Shown here: piece after piece, positions 6,783 to 12,979 of the stretch | How the letters are laid out: every line of letters begins with the position of its first letter | How positions within the stretch are numbered: position 1 is the first letter of the stretch | Assembly: GCA_018896765.1 (NCBI GenBank) | Contig: JAHILZ010000054.1 | Location: 1 to 14,479 of the forward strand | From: Patescibacteria group bacterium | GTDB lineage: Bacteria > Patescibacteriota > Minisyncoccia > JAHIHE01 | Length of the DNA stretch: 14,479 nucleotides | Direction of reading: 5' to 3' | Position numbers and translations under genes: made by a program | Notes under the pieces: generated by a model | Told to the model about the DNA's origin: nothing | The model's input: only the letters and a program-made list of their open reading frames with translations | Databases searched by the model: none

Positions 6783-9700
6783 CTAAAACAATAATTTCTT
6801 TTTTTCTTCCAGTTTTATTATTGCGTCGCGGCTATTTTTCAGTTTTTCCTTTACCTCTTCCACTATTTCCTTCGGAGCTCTTTCCGTAAAATTTTTATTT
6901 GCCAAATTTCTCCCGGCTTCAATGATCTTTTTTTCATTTTCCTTAATTTCTTTTTCGATTCTTTCCAGTTCTTTTTTAAAATCAAGCAATCCTTCCAGCG
7001 GCAAATGAATTTCCACCCCATCGACAATCGTCGAAATCGCTTTTTCGACCTTCATTTTTTTTGACTCGATAACAAGATCTTCCAGACGACCAAGCTTTTT
7101 AATAACGCCTGCTTCTTTTTTAAATAAGTCTGTTTTCTTGCCGATAAAAATCGCTTTGATTTTTTTTGCCGGCTCAATTTTATTTTCAGCTCGCAAATTT
7201 CTTATCGCTATAATTGAATTTTTGATTAAATTAAAATCGGCGATATCTTCCTTTTTTGCTTTGAATAAAAACTTAGGCCATTTTTCCGTCATCAGCAAGC
7301 TCCTCCCCTCTTGAGAGGGGTTAGGGGTGTGTTTAAATTTACTCCAAATCTCTTCCGTCACAAAAGGAGTAAATGGATGCAAAAGTTTTAATAAAGTTTT
7401 TAAGCAATGCGCGAGAATAATATCTTTTACATTCTTCGTTTCCGTATTATTTTTAATTTCTATTTTGGATATTTCCAGATACCAATCGGCAAAATCGCTC
7501 CAAATGAAATCCCGCAATTTCTCCCCCGCCTGCGAAAATTCGCAGTTGTCCAAATCGCTCGTTACCTCTTCGATTAAGCCACTCAATTTACCCAAAATCC
7601 ACTTATCCGCGAGAGTTAAATTCTCATAATTAATATCCAATATCCAATATCCAATATCCAATTCTTTATTTTTAGACATTGAGTTTCCCTTTTCACTCTC
7701 AATATTTTTAACATATATGGGTATAATATAGCGGCTTATATTCCAAAGCTTATTCACGAAATTCCGATACCCTTCAATTTTTTCTTCATAAATCCTCAAG
7801 TCATTCCCGGGGCTTGATCCGACAATCATACTTAATCGCAAAGCGTCCGTTCCGTATTTTTCAATCATTTCAATCGGATCAATCCCGTTGCCAAGCGACT
7901 TGCTCATTTTCCGGCCATGCTTATCCCGCACCATACCGTGCAGATAAACATTTTCAAACGGAACTTCGCCCGTCGCGTATGTCGTCATCAAAATCATTCT
8001 GGCCACCCAAAAAAACAAAATATCATACCCCGTCTCCATCACGCTCATCGGATGAAACTTTTTCAAATCCGGACTGTTCGCCACCCACTCTTCAAATGTT
8101 TTATACTTTTTATGATCTTGATCAAGCAAAGTTGAAAAAGTCCACAACCCCGAAGAAAACCATGTGTCCAAAGTATCGCTATCTTGAGTCCAGTCCTCGT
8201 TTTTAGGAGATTCTACACCAACATAAACTTCATCGCTGAATTTGGAATTTGGAATTTGGAATTTGGAATTTATTTTTTCATATTCGATCAACCCCAAATC
8301 TGCATGACTGTTAAGCAAATTTGAATCCAGCGGTTTGTTATTTATTATATGCTCCAACACTTTCCACACTCCGCTATGAGCCACAATTGCAATATGTTTC
8401 CCCTGATATTTGCCTTCTGTTTCTTCCAAAAAATCCTTAACTCTTTTTGCGACATCCGTATATTTTTCCCCATTAGGAAATCCAGCCTCGCGAAATTTAT
8501 CCAGTTCGCTAGTTCTGCTTCCCGTCAAATCTCCAAAATCAATTTCTACTAACCTGTCATCATATATAATCTTTTTCTCGCCAAAAATTATATTTGCAGT
8601 CTGCTTCGCTCTTTTTAATGTGGAAGAAAAAACAGCGTCATATTTTTCAGCTTGAACGATTTTTGCGATTTCTTTCGCTTGTTCTTCGCCTTTTTTCGTA
8701 AGAGCAGAATCTCTCCGCCCGTCTGGAGTGTCTTTGGCATTACCTTCGGACTGGCAATGCCTTATAAAAGTTATTTTCATTCTTGATTCTTGATTCTTGA
8801 TTCTTGATTCGCTCTTATACCAAACCGGCATTCTATGCCCAAACCACAACTGCCGTGAAATACACCAGTCATGCAAATTTTCCATCCAATTGAAATATGT
8901 TTTTTCAAATCTTTCGGGAATTATTTTTATTTCTTTATTTCTCACAACTTCCAGCGCGACATCTTTCAGAGATTTATTTTGAAAATATTTATTGCCTTTA
9001 ATTGTAATTTTTTTATCCACCGCCACAAACCATTGTTTTGATGGCAAAGGCTCAATCGGAGTATCACAGCGATAACAAATACTCAAGCTTTGATCAACTT
9101 CTTCAACTTTTTCAATTAGTTTATTTTCTTCAAGATATTGCGTAAATTTTTCCCGCGCTTCCAAAACCGTTAATCCTTTATATCCTTTTCCGGCATTATC
9201 ATTCATTTTGCCATCTTCGCCGATTATTTTTATAATCGGCAAATTATTTTTCTGCGCCATCTGCCAATCAGCCATGCTATGCGCGGGAGTTACTCCCAGC
9301 GCTCCCGTTCCAAAATCCATATCAACTTCCCTATCCGCGATAATCTTTATTTCACGCTCCCCATTTCCCAAATCCACCCTATAAACCCTATTAATATATT
9401 TTTTATACCTCTTGTCTTTCGGATTAACCGCCACAGCAGTATCTCCGAGTTTTGTTTCGGGACGCGTAGTAGCAATGGTAATTGGAAAATCTTTTTGATA
9501 TTTGAAATAATATAAATTCGCTTTTTGATCTTTATGCTCAACCTCATCATCCGCCAAAGTTGACTCGCACCGCGGACACCAATTCACAATCCTGTCTCCT
9601 TTGTATATAAGCCCGTCATTATACATTTTCACAAAAACCTCCCGGACCGCGCGAGATAAGCCGTCGTCCAGCGTGTATCTTTCCCGCGACCAATCGCATG

Positions 9701-10118
9701 ATGATCCCATTTTTTTGGTCTGATTTTTGATTGTATGCCTAGAGTCTTCAATATATTGCTTTACCCTTTCCAAAAACTTTTCCCTTCCAAGATCGTATTT
9801 TGTTTTTCCTTCTTTGGCGATTATTTTTTCCACTCTTGTCTGTGTGGCAATTGCCGCGTGATCCGTCCCCGGAAGCCAGAGAGTTCGTTTTCCTTTCATA
9901 CGATTATAGCGAATCATCAAATCTTCATAAGCAAGCATAGAGGCGTGCCCCAAATGCAAAACCCCCGTCGCGTTCGGCGGCGGCATGGCAATGGAAAATT
10001 TTTCGGCATCTTCCGCCAACTCCAAATTATCCGGATTAAACGCGCCGGACTCCTCCCATTTCTTATAAATTTTATCCTCAACCTCTCGCGGGTTGTAGGC
10101 TTTTGGCATTTCGGGCAT
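6783..10118 (-). CDS. valS: Valyl-tRNA synthetase with an inserted histidine-phosphatase domain
   Basis: ValRS charges tRNA-Val and edits mischarged Thr. From ATG 10118 it is 1111 aa, against roughly 870-950 usually. Numbers here count from an upstream ATG at 10199, 27 codons earlier. Seen: HLGH in PPPNATGVLHLGH (HIGH box, 73-85), WCPRC (207-211), CP1 editing domain with TTRPETKLGDTAVAVNP (244-260), ISRQLWFGHRMPVWY (447-461), DTLDTWFSSGLWTFST (675-690), VMETGYDILFFW (720-731), KMSKS (764-768), an anticodon-binding region and a C-terminal coiled coil (about 1068-1134). Residues 462-656 are foreign: repeat-encoded linker, phosphatase domain, second linker. Two more repeat-derived segments occur at 846-857 and 957-970. 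The 10199 start is rejected because those codons lie in an intergenic repeat. M28 (10118) is preferred because the decayed copy at 12869 keeps the same MPE start. No strong ribosome binding site is seen. Confidence 0.97.
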   Translation of the reverse strand: MPEMPKAYNPREVEDKIYKKWEESGAFNPDNLELAEDAEKFSIAMPPPNATGVLHLGHASMLAYEDLMIRYNRMKGKRTLWLPGTDHAAIATQTRVEKIIAKEGKTKYDLGREKFLERVKQYIEDSRHTIKNQTKKMGSSCDWSRERYTLDDGLSRAVREVFVKMYNDGLIYKGDRIVNWCPRCESTLADDEVEHKDQKANLYYFKYQKDFPITIATTRPETKLGDTAVAVNPKDKRYKKYINRVYRVDLGNGEREIKIIADREVDMDFGTGALGVTPAHSMADWQMAQKNNLPIIKIIGEDGKMNDNAGKGYKGLTVLEAREKFTQYLEENKLIEKVEEVDQSLSICYRCDTPIEPLPSKQWFVAVDKKITIKGNKYFQNKSLKDVALEVVRNKEIKIIPERFEKTYFNWMENLHDWCISRQLWFGHRMPVWYKSESRIKNQESRMKITFIRHCQSEGNAKDTPDGRRDSALTKKGEEQAKEIAKIVQAEKYDAVFSSTLKRAKQTANIIFGEKKIIYDDRLVEIDFGDLTGSRTSELDKFREAGFPNGEKYTDVAKRVKDFLEETEGKYQGKHIAIVAHSGVWKVLEHIINNKPLDSNLLNSHADLGLIEYEKINSKFQIPNSKFSDEVYVGVESPKNEDWTQDSDTLDTWFSSGLWTFSTLLDQDHKKYKTFEEWVANSPDLKKFHPMSVMETGYDILFFWVARMILMTTYATGEVPFENVYLHGMVRDKHGRKMSKSLGNGIDPIEMIEKYGTDALRLSMIVGSSPGNDLRIYEEKIEGYRNFVNKLWNISRYIIPIYVKNIESEKGNSMSKNKELDIGYWILDINYENLTLADKWILGKLSGLIEEVTSDLDNCEFSQAGEKLRDFIWSDFADWYLEISKIEIKNNTETKNVKDIILAHCLKTLLKLLHPFTPFVTEEIWSKFKHTPNPSQEGRSLLMTEKWPKFLFKAKKEDIADFNLIKNSIIAIRNLRAENKIEPAKKIKAIFIGKKTDLFKKEAGVIKKLGRLEDLVIESKKMKVEKAISTIVDGVEIHLPLEGLLDFKKELERIEKEIKENEKKIIEAGRNLANKNFTERAPKEIVEEVKEKLKNSRDAIIKLEEKKKLLF
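7301..7331 (-). repeat. Palindromic element inserted in frame in valS
   Basis: CCCCTCTTGAGAGGGG (7305-7320) is a 7-bp inverted repeat around a 2-base centre, followed by TTAGGGGTGTG. It encodes TPNPSQEGRSLL in the anticodon-binding region. From memory, this style of sequence recurs in intergenic and coding DNA of several bacterial groups, much as Rickettsia palindromic elements enter genes in frame. It is GC-rich compared with the surrounding gene. Confidence 0.6.
7632..7662 (-). repeat. In-frame AATATCC heptamer array inside valS
   Basis: Four AATATCC units plus AAT are read as ELDIGYWILDINY (about residues 846-858), between two conserved helical parts of ValRS (KNIESEKG and LTLADKWILGKL). 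The peptide has the 7-residue periodicity expected from 7-bp units read three at a time. No inverted partner is adjacent. Confidence 0.85.
8238..8271 (-). repeat. In-frame GAATTTG heptamer array at the C-side of the ValRS insert
   Basis: Nearly five units of GAATTTG are read on the minus strand as NSKFQIPNSKF (residues 644-654). The array forms the return linker from the phosphatase domain to the ValRS core, which resumes at DEVYVGVESP. Only three full 7-bp units are needed to make seven codons, so such arrays can change size in steps of 21 bases without shifting frame. Confidence 0.9.
8280..8780 (-). other. Histidine phosphatase (phosphoglycerate mutase superfamily) domain inside ValRS
   Basis: Residues 474-640 of the long numbering form a full histidine-phosphatase fold. 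The first motif is MKITFIRHCQSEGN (nucleophile H481, with RHC in place of the usual RHG). The others are FSSTLKRAKQTA (second Arg, 524-535), LVEIDFGDLTG (acidic catalytic residue, 550-560) and IAIVAHSGVWKVL (second His, 603-615). All core catalytic residues are present, so activity is plausible. The domain begins with Met exactly as a free-standing gene of this family would, directly after a heptamer array of the kind seen in gaps. This suggests that a whole gene with its upstream spacer was captured. The substrate cannot be told from sequence. Confidence 0.92.
8779..8810 (-). repeat. In-frame ATTCTTG heptamer array at the N-side of the ValRS insert
   Basis: Four and a half units of ATTCTTG are read as ESRIKNQESRM (residues 464-474), linking the ValRS segment GHRMPVWY to the phosphatase domain. 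The last bases of the array form part of the ATG that begins the phosphatase domain. The unit sequence differs from that at the other end of the insert. Confidence 0.9.
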
Positions 10119-10268
10119 AAATACATTAATAAAGCTCAAATGACAAAATCCAAATGTCAATTCAATATCAAAATCCAAATGACTAAAATAATTTAACATT
10201 TAAGCATTTATAATTGATTTGGCATTTATAATTTGAGCTTTGAAATTATTATTCTAATCCTTGAGACA
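10077..10268. repeat. Long direct repeat, copy A: FISUMP1 3' end, gap and valS 5' end
   Basis: This stretch matches 12828-12994. It covers the last four codons and stop of the FISUMP gene, the intergenic hairpin element and the first 14 codons of valS. Identity is near complete over the gap and lower within the valS codons. Copy A has 25 extra bases inside the gap, a partial internal duplication of CAAAATCCAAATG. Confidence 0.85.
10131..10241. repeat. Inverted heptamer-like element between FISUMP1 and valS
   Basis: The ends are AAAGCTCAAAT (10131-10141) and its exact reverse complement ATTTGAGCTTT (10231-10241). Inward, units such as CAAATGA, CAAAATC and CAAATGT face inverted GGCATTT/TTGATTT units, pairing imperfectly. 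It has the same architecture as the other gap elements and is shared with the gap after FISUMP2. Confidence 0.7.
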
Positions 10269-11387
10269 ACGCACGGAAAACCCGTACGCCTTATTACTGA
10301 GGTACCGGTAGACCGTGGAGCTGCCTGAACTCAAGATTCGTTCCCACGCGAAAGACGCATCATACTGCGAGCTGTACCACAAGTACGCGTTCGTGAGCCG
10401 ATTGTAGAACGAGCCATCGGTACTGCGGAGGCCGGCGAGAATGCCCTCAAAACCGCTAGTGCCGCCGACTTTAAGTTTTGTTCCGGCAGTATCGCAATCC
10501 CATCCGGTTCTAGTGCTAACGCATGTATTCGCGCCATCTTTCAGATAATTTTCCAGAATGTATTGCTGGGCATCGGTGGGAATATGCCAGCCAGTCGGAC
10601 AGATGCCTTGGGCGCCTTCGGTTGTAACATACCCCATCGCTTCATTCCACTGATACAAGCCTCCATCGGTTACGCAATTCGCGGCATATTGAATATTATC
10701 AACAGTGCCGGCAGTGCCGCTTGGCGCCGGACACCATTTTTCTATAGTTCCATTGTTTGAAGGAGTAGTGTTCCCCGTTGCCAGCTGAGTGCCTGTTCTT
10801 AAGTTTTGTTTTAACCAGCATTGGGTTCCGATTAAGACGGTGTTGTAAATATTATTATCTATATCAGCAACTATATCCGTTCCGCAAGTAAAATCAGAAT
10901 TAGAAACAACGCCTCCAAACATCTCCCCAAACAACCCTTCGTCCTCCCCTTTTATCTTCTCTTTTACATTATCCCATTCTTCAGCGGAATATTTTTCAGA
11001 AGTCAGCGGACTATATCCATTTTTTATTTCATCAAAATCATCATAACCATCACCGTCTGTGTCTGGATTGTTTATCTTAGTCCCTAAAATCTTCTCCAAA
11101 TAATCAGGAAGCTTGTCTTGATCGGTGTCTAAATTTTTATCAACTTCAGCTTCTTTATCTTTTATGGTTTCTATATTTTCTTTCGGTCCATTGTCATTTA
11201 TGGGAAGCATGATATTGACTTTATAAAAATAATAAAAAGAGCCGGCAATAATCAGAATAACGAAAACCAAAACCAACGCAACAGTTTTTTGGCTTAAATT
11301 TTTCTTGGGATTAAAATCAATCGGCTCGCCGCCGCCGTCCAATTTTATATCCGCGTTATTTTTATTAGGTTGATTATTTTGTTCCAT
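10254..11387 (-). CDS. Membrane-anchored FISUMP-domain surface protein with thrombospondin type 3 repeats (copy 1)
   Basis: The protein is 377 aa. It has a charged cytoplasmic N-terminus (1-33), one membrane segment (34-55), and a Ca2+-binding thrombospondin-3/EF-hand-like region (84-126) with DTDQDKLPDYLE and DTDGDGYDDFDE. A linker with YSAEEWDNVKEKIKGED follows, then a FISUMP domain (Fibrobacter succinogenes major paralogous domain, about 166-377) with WLKQNLRTG, DGGLYQWNEAM, GICPTGWHIPTD and a closing GFSVRCLKD. FISUMP domains have a formylglycine-generating-enzyme/C-type-lectin-like fold and are usually displayed outside the cell. Function is unknown; binding of a surface ligand is a reasonable guess. 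The FISUMP part is GC-rich (32 and 36 of 60 in two rows), while the N-terminal half is AT-rich like the genome. It lies 31 bases after the ATPase and before valS. Confidence 0.9.
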   Translation of the reverse strand: MEQNNQPNKNNADIKLDGGGEPIDFNPKKNLSQKTVALVLVFVILIIAGSFYYFYKVNIMLPINDNGPKENIETIKDKEAEVDKNLDTDQDKLPDYLEKILGTKINNPDTDGDGYDDFDEIKNGYSPLTSEKYSAEEWDNVKEKIKGEDEGLFGEMFGGVVSNSDFTCGTDIVADIDNNIYNTVLIGTQCWLKQNLRTGTQLATGNTTPSNNGTIEKWCPAPSGTAGTVDNIQYAANCVTDGGLYQWNEAMGYVTTEGAQGICPTGWHIPTDAQQYILENYLKDGANTCVSTRTGWDCDTAGTKLKVGGTSGFEGILAGLRSTDGSFYNRLTNAYLWYSSQYDASFAWERILSSGSSTVYRYLSNKAYGFSVRCLKD

Positions 11388-11402
11388 GGTTTTTGTTTTT
11401 AG

Positions 11403-11431
11403 TTTATAAAATTAGCTTTAATTATTATCAA
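11403..11431 (-). promoter_or_regulatory. Possible sigma70-like promoter for FISUMP1
   Basis: On the minus strand, TTGATA (11431-11426) and TATAAA (11408-11403) are 17 bases apart, straddling the end of the ATPase gene. The predicted start is only about 9 bases before the FISUMP1 ATG, so the transcript would be nearly leaderless. AT-rich DNA makes chance matches common. Confidence 0.4.
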
Positions 11432-12746
11432 TTATTTTTTCCAACAGCCATTTATAAACCGGCATTACTTTTATTTTCTTGCCATCAACTTCAATCGCAT
11501 CTTCCTCGTCTTTTGTCAAAATTAATCCTTCTTTTAATTCTAATTCTTGCATCGCCTTCACCAACGAATCAATCTCCCTATCTTTCGTTTTAAAATCTTT
11601 CAAGGTCAAGCAAACTTGGATCAGTGATTTAATTTTCTGTTTTTCTTTCAATAAAAAATCAACTTCCAAATTATTCTTGGTTTTATAATAATAAATTTCT
11701 TTCCCTGTTTTCAATAAATGCAGAAAAACCAAGTTTTCCAATAATTTTCCCTTATTCTCGCTGAAATCAAAACTAACCGCGTTTCTTAATCCTAAGTCGG
11801 ATATATAAACTTTTCGCGGATTAACAGCTTGTTCTTTGAGAGAAAAAGAAAACTTGCTCACAAAATAAATAAGATAAGGATAAGTTAAATACTCGGAAAA
11901 TCGTTCAATGGTAGACAAGGGCATTTTCAGGAACTTTGCTATTCCATTAAAAGAAATCAAAGAAGATTCATTGGAGAAATAAAATTTAGCCAATGTTTTT
12001 AATTTTTCCGTTTGACGAATTTTAAATCGATAAATCAAATCACGGCTTAAAATATCTTCAAAATAATTTCTTAAAAGCAAAAATTTATCATCGCTGTTTT
12101 TTAAAAATACCTGCTTGGGCATTCCCCCGAATTCCAAATATTCTTCAAAAGCTTTTTTAACCCTTGCTTGCTTATTGATCAAATCCAATTTACCGGTAAT
12201 TTCTATTTTATTAAATAGTAAAAATTCTTCAAAAGACAAAGGATAGATAATCAACGGTAATTGCCTTCCGGTGAGAACAGTGCTGAATTCAGAACTCAAT
12301 AAATGAGAATTGCTTCCGGAAACAAAAATTTTAGCTTCCTTCCTCTCGTTCAAACTTCTGACAAATTTTTCCCACCCCTCAATATTTTGCGCTTCATCCA
12401 AAAAAATAATCGGTTTTATCTCCGGCGTTAAATTTTCCAAATAAATTTCATAAATATTGTTAAGCAGGTCCAGCGAATACTCGCCCAAAAAACGGGAGTC
12501 TTCGAAATTGACATAAAGAATATTGTTCTTGGAAATTCCTTTTTCTTCAATCAATTTCTTGGCAAACTGCAGCATTAGAGTTGACTTGCCGCTTCTTCTG
12601 ATTCCAACCAGCGAAATCACTAAGTCCATTTTATAATATCGCTCCATTTTTTCCAGATATTCTTTTCTCTCCAATCCGGTTTCTATTTCTTTATTCCAAA
12701 AATTCCAATCGTTTAATATCTCTAAAATTTTATCTTTGCTAATCAT
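11418..12746 (-). CDS. AAA-type ATPase with C-terminal DUF4143 domain
   Basis: The 442-aa protein matches the AAA_14 plus DUF4143 family, often annotated only as ATP-binding protein. Walker A is GIRRSGKST (48-56), Walker B IIFLDEAQ (113-120), sensor-like FVSGSNSHLL (141-150) followed by TGRQ (159-162). The C-terminal part has GKLLENLVFLHL (333-344), EVDFLL (361-366) and LIQVCLTL (375-382), the spacing of a PD-(D/E)xK nuclease-like core. This family is abundant in small and host-associated genomes and its role is not settled; DNA or protein remodelling and defence have been proposed. No signal peptide or membrane segment is seen. It has its own promoter and sits between the two FISUMP genes, just after the decayed valS end, suggesting later insertion. 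The start at 12746 is the first ATG; no ribosome binding site is evident. Confidence 0.92.
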   Translation of the reverse strand: MISKDKILEILNDWNFWNKEIETGLERKEYLEKMERYYKMDLVISLVGIRRSGKSTLMLQFAKKLIEEKGISKNNILYVNFEDSRFLGEYSLDLLNNIYEIYLENLTPEIKPIIFLDEAQNIEGWEKFVRSLNERKEAKIFVSGSNSHLLSSEFSTVLTGRQLPLIIYPLSFEEFLLFNKIEITGKLDLINKQARVKKAFEEYLEFGGMPKQVFLKNSDDKFLLLRNYFEDILSRDLIYRFKIRQTEKLKTLAKFYFSNESSLISFNGIAKFLKMPLSTIERFSEYLTYPYLIYFVSKFSFSLKEQAVNPRKVYISDLGLRNAVSFDFSENKGKLLENLVFLHLLKTGKEIYYYKTKNNLEVDFLLKEKQKIKSLIQVCLTLKDFKTKDREIDSLVKAMQELELKEGLILTKDEEDAIEVDGKKIKVMPVYKWLLEKIIDNN

Positions 12747-12748
12747 AA

Positions 12749-12794
12749 TCTTGTACTATATGTGGGTTAATATTGCCTATTCTTGAACTATATA
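12749..12794 (-). promoter_or_regulatory. Two direct repeats in the ATPase leader (candidate operator)
   Basis: TCTTGTACTATA (12749-12760) and TCTTGAACTATA (12781-12792) differ at one base and start 32 bp apart, about three helical turns. They lie between the promoter and the start codon of the ATPase gene. Paired sites on the same helix face could bind a regulator, possibly the ATPase itself; that is inference. Confidence 0.4.
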
Positions 12795-12795
12795 T

Positions 12796-12823
12796 AGTAT
12801 AACATTTTAAAACGATCTGTCAA
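12796..12823 (-). promoter_or_regulatory. Sigma70-like promoter for the DUF4143 ATPase
   Basis: On the minus strand a perfect TTGACA (12823-12818) and TATACT (12801-12796) are separated by 16 bases. The start would lie near 12789, about 43 bases before the ATG at 12746. This is the best promoter match in the window. It begins 5 bases past the end of the residual valS homology. Confidence 0.65.
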
Positions 12824-12827
12824 CTTT

Positions 12828-12869
12828 TTCCACCTCCTGTGAATTATGGGTTTTCGGTATTTCGGGCAT
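12828..12869 (-). pseudogene. Decayed 5' end of a second valS copy
   Basis: The minus strand reads MPEIPKTHNSQEVE, followed by unrelated residues and a stop at about 12807. The true ValRS starts MPEMPKAYNPREVE, so 9 of 14 residues agree, and the upstream gap is also shared with valS. Homology stops abruptly after codon 14. The remnant shows that a FISUMP-valS junction was duplicated and the second valS lost. Confidence 0.75.
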
Positions 12870-12881
12870 AAATATTTTAGT

Positions 12882-12967
12882 AAAGCTCAAATGACAAAAT
12901 CCAAATGACTAAAATAATTTAACATTTAAGCATTTATAATTGATTTGGCATTTATAATTTGAGCTTT
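12882..12967. repeat. Inverted heptamer-like element after FISUMP2
   Basis: The ends are AAAGCTCAAAT (12882-12892) and ATTTGAGCTTT (12957-12967), as in the element at 10131-10241. The inner parts pair imperfectly around a short AT-rich centre. At 86 bases this looks like the unexpanded form of that element. Confidence 0.7.
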
Positions 12968-12979
12968 GAAATTATTATT

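Noticed and set aside
8232..8816. Intein in valS
   Set aside because: No intein splice-junction residues or Hint blocks; the insert has histidine phosphatase motifs and is expected to stay in the protein.
6783..10118. Alternative code with TGA read as Gly or Trp
   Set aside because: All genes read through with the standard bacterial code and the long ORFs contain no in-frame TGA.
9735..10196. Plus-strand open frame of 153 codons opposite valS, and others opposite pilB, pilO, pilM and FISUMP genes
   Set aside because: They lie antisense to well-recognised proteins, have no recognisable domain and show low-complexity composition expected of shadow frames.
10119..10199. Upstream ATG giving ValRS an extra 27 N-terminal residues
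   Set aside because: The codons lie in the intergenic inverted element, the peptide is not ValRS-like, and the decayed second copy keeps homology from the ATG at 10118 equivalent.
10200..10253. Rho-independent terminator after FISUMP1
   Set aside because: The inverted repeat is long and AT-rich and is not followed by a T-run on the minus strand, so it does not fit a classic terminator.
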